Below are positions 40,187 to 47,914 of a stretch of DNA of 64,000 nucleotides, piece by piece. Both the position numbers and the translations under genes were made by a program. Under the pieces are notes generated by a model. It was not told where the DNA came from and searched no databases. It saw nothing but the letters and a program-made list of their open reading frames with translations. Positions within the stretch are counted from its first letter, which is position 1. Every line of letters begins with the position of its first letter. The DNA is from Faucicola sp902506215 (GTDB lineage: Bacteria; Pseudomonadota; Gammaproteobacteria; Pseudomonadales; Moraxellaceae). Location of the stretch: NCBI GenBank assembly GCA_016888885.1, contig CP069437.1:1612001-1676000 (forward strand), in the 5' to 3' direction.

Positions 40187-40213
40187 ATAATGGTGAATCC
40201 CATTGATTTCAAG
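40187..40213 (-). promoter_or_regulatory. Heat-shock (sigma-32) promoter of grpE
   Basis: On the minus strand CTTGAAA (40207-40213) is followed after 11 bp by CACCATTAT (40187-40195), a partial match to CCCCATNTA. It is about 85 bp before the grpE ATG. Confidence 0.6.
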
Positions 40214-40319
40214 AGTAAATAGCATTATTTGCGGGTCAAAATGGCGTTTTTCCTATGAAATCCACACTAAATTTGCGTATTTATGACATGAGAAGATAAA
40301 AATTGCCAAAAACAAGGTG

Positions 40320-40925
40320 TTAAGCGCGTACTTGTTGTTGGGTTAATGCATCAAAAATTTGGCTAGGCCGAACAAATCCAAGGGTGTCGCCGAGTAAATA
40401 ACCGATGGCATCACCGAAGTAATGATAAGCAGCTGCGAAATCAGTAGCAGGCGTTAAACCCGATAGGTTACAACTCGTGGATACCAAAAATCCAAACGGG
40501 TTATTGTTGTCTGCGTGGGCGATGTGATTGCATAGTTTGGCAATCATCGGATGGCTAATCACTCGTATGGCTAAGCTATCTCGTCCACCTGTGACCCAGT
40601 CGGGGATTTTGCCTTGCAATAATGCAGGAATCGGTAACAACCAAGTGGTGGCTTGTGCATCGCTAGACTGCCAACTTGCCGCAATGCTATCAACTACTCT
40701 CTGTGGTAACGGCTGCAAGAATGGCTGAATATGGGCGATATCGCCTGTAATAACAATCATGCCTTTTTCGATTGGACGTTGTTTAATCGCTAAAATCCGT
40801 TTCACTGCTATTTCGTTAAACGGGTCACAGCCGATTCCCCACACCGCTTCGGTTGGATAAGCCAGTAGATTGCCGGCTTGTAAAAATTGCTGAACTGCAT
40901 CGAGCTGGGTGTCATTAAATTGCAT
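40320..40925 (-). CDS. tsaC: Threonylcarbamoyl-AMP synthase TsaC
   Basis: A 201-residue YrdC-fold enzyme that makes threonylcarbamoyl-AMP for the t6A modification of ANN-decoding tRNAs. Signatures: AYPTEAVWGIGCDP near the N-terminus, the KQRP motif and STSCNLSGLTPATDF. Length fits the short TsaC type rather than the longer Sua5. It is 49 bp downstream of dprA, an arrangement seen in other gammaproteobacteria. Confidence 0.93.
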   Translation of the reverse strand: MQFNDTQLDAVQQFLQAGNLLAYPTEAVWGIGCDPFNEIAVKRILAIKQRPIEKGMIVITGDIAHIQPFLQPLPQRVVDSIAASWQSSDAQATTWLLPIPALLQGKIPDWVTGGRDSLAIRVISHPMIAKLCNHIAHADNNNPFGFLVSTSCNLSGLTPATDFAAAYHYFGDAIGYLLGDTLGFVRPSQIFDALTQQQVRA

Positions 40926-40974
40926 TATATACCTCGATTATTTGGTAGTTTTTTTTGCTTGTGGCTTATCAAAA

Positions 40975-42207
40975 TTAAGGGCGGCAGCGCATATATAGAC
41001 CGCCGCGCTGCATCACCAGTCCCATTAGCTCAAGCTCAATCAGCCAGCCCATAAGTGTCGCAATATCGGTACGGGTTTTATCGACCAAGTTGTCTAAATC
41101 TTGCCCTACCCAATCGAGTTGATTAAGTAGTGTCTGCAAATGCGGCGCCACATCCATCGCCAATGGCGCTTGGTGCGGCTGGGTATTTGATGCTGATTCG
41201 GACGGTAATTGAGGGCTACTGATGACTGACTGTGCAACTATTGGCGCTGGTTCAACCTCAGCGGCTTTGACAAGCGGCGATTTAAAAATTGATAAATCTT
41301 CCAAAATTTGTGATGGATGATCGACTAAGGTCGCACCCTCACGAATCAATTGGTGGCAACCTTTGGCGTTGAGGTTGTCAATATGACTAGGAATAGCAAA
41401 AACTTGTTTGCCTTGCTCGTTGGCTTCTCTGGCCGTGATGAGCGAGCCGCTTTTTGCAGCGGCTTCTACAACCAAAGTTGCCAAACTTAGCCCAGCGACG
41501 AGACGATTGCGCCTTGGAAAATGGTAACGATTGCTCGGCATATCGGGCAATAATTCACTAATGACGCAGCCACCTGACGCAATAATATGGGCTTTAAGAC
41601 TGGCGTGATTTTTTGGATAACAATGTTTAATACCATTGCCCAGTACCGCAATAGTACCACCTTGTGTACCCGTCATCTGTAGACTTAACGCACCTAAATG
41701 CGCTTGTTTGTCAATGCCTTCTGCCATGCCACTGGTGATCCATAAGCCTTCGTGCGCCAAATATTGCGCCATATCAAAGGCAATTTTTTCGGCATGCGGG
41801 CTAGGTTTACGACTTCCAACGATCGCCAATTGTGGTTGGCTTAAGGCAGATAAGTTGCCTTGATACAATAGCAAAGGGGGTGGGTCATAGATGTTTTTTA
41901 ACTGCGACGGATATAAAGGATCATTATCAAACACCACTCCATACTGCCCTTGTGATAGTTCTAATAGCGTATCATGCAAAAACTGGCTGGTTCGACTGGC
42001 GCTGATAAACTCAGCAAAACGTTTGTGGTGATTATCATGCAAGCCCAGCGCTTGCCAGTCTGCCAGCTTGGCTTGAATGGCTTGTTCAGCGCTACCAAAA
42101 CGCGCTACAAGCTTGTTATAAACCGGCACCGATAAGTTCACTAAATGCCATAACAATAAGGCAGCCTGCTGCGCCGGGTTTAAGTTAGGCTGATAATCCT
42201 GCATCAC
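40975..42207 (-). CDS. dprA: DNA-processing protein DprA
   Basis: A 410-residue RecA loader used in natural transformation. An N-terminal helical domain (residues 1-80) precedes the Rossmann domain with IVGSRKPSPHAEK, SGMAEGIDKQAHLGAL, GNGIKHCYP and FPRRNRLVAGLS; the C-terminus (about 350-410) has the winged-helix DML1-like end. A linker at about 295-345 is Pro/Ser-rich and variable. The gene is cotranscribed with tsaC. Presence suggests competence. Confidence 0.94.
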   Translation of the reverse strand: MMQDYQPNLNPAQQAALLLWHLVNLSVPVYNKLVARFGSAEQAIQAKLADWQALGLHDNHHKRFAEFISASRTSQFLHDTLLELSQGQYGVVFDNDPLYPSQLKNIYDPPPLLLYQGNLSALSQPQLAIVGSRKPSPHAEKIAFDMAQYLAHEGLWITSGMAEGIDKQAHLGALSLQMTGTQGGTIAVLGNGIKHCYPKNHASLKAHIIASGGCVISELLPDMPSNRYHFPRRNRLVAGLSLATLVVEAAAKSGSLITAREANEQGKQVFAIPSHIDNLNAKGCHQLIREGATLVDHPSQILEDLSIFKSPLVKAAEVEPAPIVAQSVISSPQLPSESASNTQPHQAPLAMDVAPHLQTLLNQLDWVGQDLDNLVDKTRTDIATLMGWLIELELMGLVMQRGGLYMRCRP

Positions 42208-42287
42208 GTATATTCCTTAGGCATGTATAGGGCTTATGAATGTTTGCTATTATAAATTTTTCTCACCATAAAAACTTTAAAGACAGC

Positions 42288-42312
42288 AAAGCCAGTCAAG
42301 GTGACTGGCTTT
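42288..42312. terminator. Hairpin between the LysM gene and dprA
   Basis: AAAGCCAGTCA and TGACTGGCTTT form an 11-bp perfect stem with loop AGG. The following T-run is short on both strands, so termination may be partial. Confidence 0.55.
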
Positions 42313-42373
42313 TGAACAATCGCTTACCCATCAAGCATAAGCAAGGGCAGGCAAGCAAAAGTAAGCGAAAGCG

Positions 42374-43453
42374 TTAGTTGCCGACCGCAGGCAATAAAAA
42401 ATCTTGCTCATGAATCGGTGATTCTGCATCGAGTACATAAGCGTAGCTAATATCGTTAAATGCTTTAAATACCATGACATGACCGATTTGCTCACTTGGC
42501 AATCGTACTGCCCCACCTTTCACGGATGAATAGTCGTCCAACACTAAAGCGCCTTTTTGATAAACCGTCAACACATCGCCTGGCTCAGCGCCTTGGCTGG
42601 TACCCAAATTAATGGCAATCACCCCATCTCGACCCGCACTACTAATGGAATTTAAAATACGAATCACGCGACCGCCACGAGTAACGCTGGCAGGTTTTGG
42701 ATAAAAAGCGGGTGGCAAGTACTGACCGACTTCGACAAATACACGGTCACCTTCGCGCACTTCTTGACCATACGATTTTTTAAGCTCGATACTAGAAACA
42801 CCGTTTGATGCTACGCTAGTGACGATACCTGCGGCAACTTGGGTGACTTCAAGACCGATGACTTTACGGGTCACTGGGTCAACATACGGTTCGCCCTCAC
42901 GGTACACGCCATAGCGTTGTCCCACAATGAGTGGCACGCCTTTGGCATAGATTTTGTTGCCGACACCTGTGATAATGTTTTTATCTTTTGAAGCAAGCAC
43001 ATAGGGGGTAGTTTTAAAGTCATCAGGCGATACGATGATATTGCGCTCAAGCCATGTTTCAATGGCAGTCAAAGGAATCGCAGCGATGCTACCTGCGGCA
43101 CTTACCACTGTGGTTGTGGTGACTGGCGCGCTCATGGCTTTTTCAACGCCTGCACAGCCTTCACCCGTATCTACACCGACCAATTTTTGCCCTTTAATCA
43201 CACATAAGATAATCACATCTTTTGGATAAATCAGATGCGGATTACGAATATGCTTATTGGTCGCCCAAATTTCTTTCCAGCGCCACGGACTTTCTAAGAA
43301 TTTGCCGGAGATATCCCAAAGCGTATCACCTTTTTTTACCACATAACGGTTGGGCGCATCGGCTTTGATACGAGGCGGCGGGTTGTTAGCAGCAGCCACT
43401 GAAGTCACTGTCATACCTAAGGTTGCCAACAAAGCGAAGGATAATTTTTTCAT
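42374..43453 (-). CDS. Secreted LysM-domain protein
   Basis: A 359-residue protein with a signal peptide (MKKLSFALLATLGMTVTSVAAA). A LysM peptidoglycan-binding domain occupies about residues 35-90 (YVVKKGDTLWDISGKF...WKEIWATNKHIRNPHLIYPKDVI). The remaining 260 residues form a beta-rich region without recognised catalytic motif. LysM proteins at this place, upstream of dprA, are common in gammaproteobacteria. The signal peptide favours the ATG at 43453; an in-frame ATG at 43477 is also open. Confidence 0.85.
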   Translation of the reverse strand: MKKLSFALLATLGMTVTSVAAANNPPPRIKADAPNRYVVKKGDTLWDISGKFLESPWRWKEIWATNKHIRNPHLIYPKDVIILCVIKGQKLVGVDTGEGCAGVEKAMSAPVTTTTVVSAAGSIAAIPLTAIETWLERNIIVSPDDFKTTPYVLASKDKNIITGVGNKIYAKGVPLIVGQRYGVYREGEPYVDPVTRKVIGLEVTQVAAGIVTSVASNGVSSIELKKSYGQEVREGDRVFVEVGQYLPPAFYPKPASVTRGGRVIRILNSISSAGRDGVIAINLGTSQGAEPGDVLTVYQKGALVLDDYSSVKGGAVRLPSEQIGHVMVFKAFNDISYAYVLDAESPIHEQDFLLPAVGN

Positions 43454-43849
43454 TGTCGTGGTGTTATAGTTTGTCATAGCCCAATGCTCAAGGTTAACGG
43501 CTTAACGCTTTAAATGGCATACGCTTTACCATTACTTATAAAAATCATAGTTAACTGTTGTGTTATGTGTCGCAAAATCACCCATAATTTGCACTATGTA
43601 AATTTTGGTTAGCATAGCATAAAATAATTGGGGCTTCAGAAATTTTCTCTTTAAACCGTTTTTTTAAATGATTTGGTTTTGGTGGATTTTAATCACTCAA
43701 TCATTATCATTGATTATTTGCTATTGTGAAGCGATTGGTTTGCACCTATATAAGTTATAGTAGCCAAACTTTAGCGTTTGCGTTACCCTATGCCAATTTT
43801 TTTAGAGAATTTTTGCCTTATTATTTGCCTTATTAACAGTTGATAGATT
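43454..43849. other. Intergenic region between the LysM gene and def
   Basis: An AT-rich region of 396 bp between divergent genes. TATAGT at 43756-43761, with a TTGGTT about 15 bp upstream, is a weak candidate promoter for def. Nothing else is evident. Confidence 0.45.
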
Positions 43850-44380
43850 ATGACTTTACGTACCATTTTAAATTACCCAGATCCGAGACTTCGTACCCTT
43901 GCCAAGCCTGTCACCCACTTTGATGATGATCTAAAAACCTTGATTGATGATATGTTTGAAACCATGTATGCCGCCAAAGGTATTGGTCTGGCGGCGACAC
44001 AAGTGGATGAGCACATTCAATTGGTGGTGATGGACTTATCTGAAGATGGCAGCCAGCCTCGGGTGTTTATCAACCCTGTTATCACCCCGTTAGCCGATGA
44101 ATTATATAGCTACGAAGAAGGGTGTTTGTCTGTGCCAGAGTATTATGACAAAGTCGATAGACCCAAACATGTCAGAATTGAGGCTGTCGACGCGCAGGGC
44201 AACCCGTTTGTTGAAGAAGCACAAGGCCTACTTGCCGTATGTATCCAACATGAAATTGACCACTTAAATGGTAAAGTTTTTGTGGATTATCTATCCAAGC
44301 TCAAACAAGACCGTGCGCGTGATAAAGTGCGTAAAGTTGTCAAACAACGTGAAAAAGATGCTGAACATAAAAGACTGTGA
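43850..44380 (+). CDS. def: Peptide deformylase
   Basis: A 176-residue metalloenzyme that removes the formyl group from nascent proteins. All three motifs are present: GIGLAATQ (about residues 44-51), EEGCLSVP, and HEIDHLNG whose two His with the Cys bind the metal. The length is standard. The gene is divergent from the LysM gene and 22 bp upstream of hisB. Confidence 0.97.
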   Translation: MTLRTILNYPDPRLRTLAKPVTHFDDDLKTLIDDMFETMYAAKGIGLAATQVDEHIQLVVMDLSEDGSQPRVFINPVITPLADELYSYEEGCLSVPEYYDKVDRPKHVRIEAVDAQGNPFVEEAQGLLAVCIQHEIDHLNGKVFVDYLSKLKQDRARDKVRKVVKQREKDAEHKRL

Positions 44381-44402
44381 TTTTTAACTGTAAGGGAAAA
44401 CC

Positions 44403-45005
44403 ATGACCACTCGCCCATCGCGTATCGCCACCGTCACACGAAATACCGCTGAAACCCAAATCACCGTGTCTATTAACCTTGACGGTACCGGTCAAGGCAG
44501 CATTGACACGGGCGTGCCATTTCTTGACCATATGCTTGACCAAATCAAACGACATGGCTTAATTGACATGGATATCACCTGTAACGGTGACACCCACATT
44601 GACGACCATCATAGCGTCGAAGATGTCGGTATCACGCTAGGTCAAGCCTTCAAACAAGCGATTGGTGACAAAAAAGGCATCGTGCGTTATGGACATTTTT
44701 ATGCCCCACTCGATGAAAGCCTTAGCCGTGCGGTAGTGGATATTTCAGGTCGCCCTGGACTGCACATGGATATCCCGTTTACCCGTGCGATGATTGGTGG
44801 GTTTGATGTGGATTTGTTCAGTGAATTTTTCTATGGCTTTGTCAATCATGCCATGATAACTATTCATTTGGATAACTTGAAAGGCAAAAACAGCCATCAC
44901 CAAATTGAAAGTACGTTTAAGGCGTTTGCTCGTGCGCTGCGGATGGCGGTGGAATATGATGAACGCGCACTCGATAGATTGCCATCTACCAAAGAAAGCC
45001 TTTGA
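44403..45005 (+). CDS. hisB: Imidazoleglycerol-phosphate dehydratase HisB
   Basis: A 200-residue monofunctional dehydratase of histidine synthesis, without the phosphatase domain fused in enterobacteria. The metal-binding repeats are visible: FLDHMLDQIKRHG, DTHIDDHHSVEDVGI, FFYGFVNHAMITIH and SHHQIESTFKAFARAL. It lies 22 bp after def, so may share its transcript. Confidence 0.96.
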   Translation: MTTRPSRIATVTRNTAETQITVSINLDGTGQGSIDTGVPFLDHMLDQIKRHGLIDMDITCNGDTHIDDHHSVEDVGITLGQAFKQAIGDKKGIVRYGHFYAPLDESLSRAVVDISGRPGLHMDIPFTRAMIGGFDVDLFSEFFYGFVNHAMITIHLDNLKGKNSHHQIESTFKAFARALRMAVEYDERALDRLPSTKESL

Positions 45006-45018
45006 TAGCAACCTGTAA

Positions 45019-45053
45019 AAATAAAAGCCCTGTTTGAAACAAGGGCTTTTTTT
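45019..45053 (+). terminator. Terminator of def-hisB
   Basis: AAAAGCCCT pairs with AGGGCTTTT around a loop with an inner GTTTGAAAC; seven Ts follow. Confidence 0.88.
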
Positions 45054-45098
45054 ATGCCAGTTTTTTTGTACTAATTTTTGCGTGCTAATTTTTGCGTG

Positions 45099-45587
45099 TT
45101 AGTCTTTAAAATTATTAAATTGCAGCGGCACGCCAAATTGCTTTTCTTTCAAAAACGCCATCGCTTGCTGTAGCGTGTCTTTTTTCTTATCATTGACTCG
45201 TACTTTATCGCCTTGAATCGCTGCCGATACTTTCAAATCCGACTCTTTTAATGCCTTACTGATTTTTTTGGCAGTATCGCCATCAAGTCCATCTTTGAGA
45301 TTGACCACCTTTTTCATTTGTTTGCCCGAGCCTTGATTATCCTGTGGGTCAAGCGACTGCAAATCCACCCCACGTTTTATCATGTTTTTCTCAAGCATGG
45401 CATACACGTTTTCCATCTGCAACTCATTGTCTGCGGTGAGGGTGATTTTTTTGTCTTTTTCATTCAGTTCGACTTTAATATCGCTGCCTTTAAAATCAAA
45501 CCGGGTGGCGATTTCTTTCTCGGTATTTTGTACGGCATGTTTAACTTCAAATAATTGTAATTCTGAAACCACGTCAAATGATGGCAT
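45099..45587 (-). CDS. yajQ: YajQ-family nucleotide-binding protein
   Basis: A 162-residue protein with two ferredoxin-like halves. Signatures: PSFDVVSELQLFEVKHAVQNTEKEIATRFDFKGS at the start, and the QGDKVRVNDKKKDTLQQAMAFLKE motif near the end. Some family members bind cyclic di-GMP and modulate transcription; in this organism the role is unknown. It is convergent with hisB and has a good AAGGAAAACCTC ribosome site. Confidence 0.94.
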   Translation of the reverse strand: MPSFDVVSELQLFEVKHAVQNTEKEIATRFDFKGSDIKVELNEKDKKITLTADNELQMENVYAMLEKNMIKRGVDLQSLDPQDNQGSGKQMKKVVNLKDGLDGDTAKKISKALKESDLKVSAAIQGDKVRVNDKKKDTLQQAMAFLKEKQFGVPLQFNNFKD

Positions 45588-45866
45588 GAGGTTTTCCTTA
45601 TCAAATTTATTGAATAAAATCTAAAAAATCTGCCCTATGATAACTGATTTTGTCGATTTTTAACAATTGACTAGCTGTTTTTACCCAAGTTAATCATATA
45701 AAATAAATCATAAACTATATAATGATTTAAAATACTTATTAAAATGATTAACTTTTTAATAACGCTGATTACAGTTTTTTACCTTATTTGTTTGTATAAT
45801 GATTAAGCAAATAGGTCATTTACTAAAAAATGTCGTATAACAATTTACCATAATAAGGAGTAGGAC

Positions 45867-46613
45867 ATGGCGTTTATCGATATGACTGGCAAACAAGTGC
45901 CAAGCGTGACTTTTCATACCCAGCAGCAAGGCAAATGGGTGGATGTTACCACGGATGAATTATTCAAAGGCAAAAAAGTCGTATTGTTCGCCTTACCAGG
46001 GGCGTTTACACCAACGTGTTCATCACTGCATTTACCCCGCTACAATGAATTGGCAACTGAATTTGCCAAACTAGGCGTTGATGACATCGTGTGTGTCTCG
46101 GTCAATGATACCTTTGTTATGAATGCTTGGGCAAAAGACCAAGACTGTAGCAATGTGACCATGATTCCAGATGGTAACGGTGAGTTTGCTGAAGCGATGG
46201 GACGCTTAATTGATGACTCAGCAATTGGGTTTGGCAAACGTTCGTGGCGTTATTCGATGCTGGTCGATGATGGTAAAATCGTCAAAATCTTTGATGAACC
46301 CCAAGACAGCGGTAGTGATGACCCATACGAAGTATCAGATGCTGATACCATGATTAAATACATTGATCCAAACTGGCAAGACAAACCCTCTGTCTCAATT
46401 TTTACCAAGCCTGGTTGCCCACATTGTGCCAAAGCCAAAGAAACGTTAATACAAAAAGCCTTCCAGTTTGAAGAAATTGTACTTGGTAAAGACGCTACTA
46501 TTACCTCAGTGCGAGCCATTACTGGTCGTGAAACTACCCCACAGGTGTTTATCGGTGGCAAACACATCGGTGGTAATGATGACTTACAAAAATATTTTGC
46601 TGATGCAAAATAA
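45867..46613 (+). CDS. Peroxiredoxin-glutaredoxin fusion
   Basis: A 248-residue hybrid. Residues 1-165 form a Prx5-type peroxiredoxin with peroxidatic Cys51 in PGAFTPTCS. Residues 172-248 are a glutaredoxin with the CPHC active site (C184, C187) and the glutathione-binding TPQVFIGG. The fused enzyme reduces hydrogen and organic peroxides directly with glutathione, as known from Haemophilus and Neisseria. AAGGAG sits seven bases before the ATG. Its original terminator is now cut off by an IS5-type element. Confidence 0.95.
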   Translation: MAFIDMTGKQVPSVTFHTQQQGKWVDVTTDELFKGKKVVLFALPGAFTPTCSSLHLPRYNELATEFAKLGVDDIVCVSVNDTFVMNAWAKDQDCSNVTMIPDGNGEFAEAMGRLIDDSAIGFGKRSWRYSMLVDDGKIVKIFDEPQDSGSDDPYEVSDADTMIKYIDPNWQDKPSVSIFTKPGCPHCAKAKETLIQKAFQFEEIVLGKDATITSVRAITGRETTPQVFIGGKHIGGNDDLQKYFADAK

Positions 46614-46633
46614 TGTTTGATTAAATAAAAAAA

Positions 46634-47882
46634 GAAACCTTTGCACGAATAAACACACAAAAGTTCATTAAATTGGTATAATACAATAAAATCAATCACC
46701 TAGCAAAAGACACGATTATGGCATGGAAACAAACAGGGCAACTCTCCCTAGCAGACAGTCTCATTAACGCTCACAAAGCCATCGAAGAATTAGATGAACT
46801 ACACAACCTAATTGACTGGCAAACTATCGAGCAAACCTTACGCCACGTTCATAGCAGTGAGCGTGGGGAATCTGCCTTTCACCCTGTCATCATGTTTAAA
46901 GTATTACTCTTACAAAAACTCTATAACCTATCGGATCCAGCCATGGAAAAACAACTGGCACGAGACTTACTATTTCGTCGCTTTGTTGGCCTATCATTAA
47001 CGGATGATGTACCCGACCATAGCACCATTTGGCGATATCACAAACACCTAGGTGAGCTTAGACTGATTGAACCATTGTTCAACCAAATCAATGAGCAACT
47101 AGCCCAACAAAACATTTTTATCAAAGCGTGCAGTGTCAGCATCATCGATGCCAGTATCGTTGAAGCTAAAAACAAACGACCTAAGAAAGGCAAACACACC
47201 GACAATACCCAAGATAACGAAGCCGCCTATGTCAGTAAAAAAGACAGTACAGGTAAAGTAAAAACCACCTACGGCTTTAAAATTCATCTCAACTGTGATG
47301 AAGACAGCTTTGTCAAAAAGGTTGAAACTACCCCTGCCAATGTCCATGATTCCCAATGTTTTACCACGCTGTTAACAGATGATGAATCAGCCGTGTATGC
47401 TGACAGTGCGTATAAAAGCCAAGCCCATGATGACTACCTTGCCGAGCATGAACCACCGATAAAAAATCATATTCATGATAGAGCATGGCGCAATACACCC
47501 TTAACCGAACAGCAAAAACGCAATAATACCCAAAAGAGCCAAACTAGAAATACCGTTGAGCGGGTCTTTGGACATTTTAAACTGCATTATGGGATGAGCA
47601 AAGCTCGTCATTTAGGGTTAATGCAATTTCATACCAGCACTTTGCTTGCAAGCATGGTGCATAATTTAAAAACTGCCCTAAGCTTGAAACGAAAATACGG
47701 ACTCGCCTAGGGTTATTGTGTCTGTTGGTTAGTAAGCTCAGCCAATAGACACAAATTTAACAACCATTTGGAGATTTTATCCATGATTTAGCCATTGTTT
47801 TGCTTATTTCATTGCCATTCTTTGTTTTTTTTCGGTTTGGTGGTATGCCTCGAGCAAAGGGGCTGTTTCGTGCAAAGGTCTC
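46634..47882 (+). mobile_element. IS5-family insertion sequence, about 1249 bp
   Basis: The ends GAAACCTTTGCACGAA (46634-46649) and the complement of GAGACCTTTGCACGAA (47867-47882) match at 15 of 16 positions. The element holds an intact IS5-type transposase gene and a 13-bp-stem hairpin after it (47716-47754). Both sides are A-rich, so a target duplication of a few As cannot be delimited. It inserted into the A-run at the base of the downstream terminator hairpin. Confidence 0.85.
46718..47710 (+). CDS. IS5-family transposase
   Basis: A 330-residue DDE transposase. The N-terminal helical part (HPVIMFKVLLLQKLYNLSDPAMEKQL) and SLTDDVPDHSTIWRYHKHL match the IS5 group. Catalytic residues fit D in SIIDASIVEAKN, D in VYADSAYKS and E in RNTVERVFGHFKLHYGM. 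The frame is intact. It appears to be the only gene in the element. Confidence 0.93.
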   Translation: MAWKQTGQLSLADSLINAHKAIEELDELHNLIDWQTIEQTLRHVHSSERGESAFHPVIMFKVLLLQKLYNLSDPAMEKQLARDLLFRRFVGLSLTDDVPDHSTIWRYHKHLGELRLIEPLFNQINEQLAQQNIFIKACSVSIIDASIVEAKNKRPKKGKHTDNTQDNEAAYVSKKDSTGKVKTTYGFKIHLNCDEDSFVKKVETTPANVHDSQCFTTLLTDDESAVYADSAYKSQAHDDYLAEHEPPIKNHIHDRAWRNTPLTEQQKRNNTQKSQTRNTVERVFGHFKLHYGMSKARHLGLMQFHTSTLLASMVHNLKTALSLKRKYGLA

Positions 47883-47912
47883 AAAAAGACAGTCTAGGCT
47901 GTCTTTTTTATT
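47883..47912. terminator. Terminator shared by prx-grx and the ABC-F gene
   Basis: AAAAAGACAG and CTGTCTTTTT form a 10-bp stem around TCTAGG, with T-runs both ways. It directly follows the IS right end. It still ends the minus-strand ABC-F gene, but is separated from the plus-strand prx-grx gene by 1.25 kb. Confidence 0.82.
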
Positions 47913-47914
47913 GG

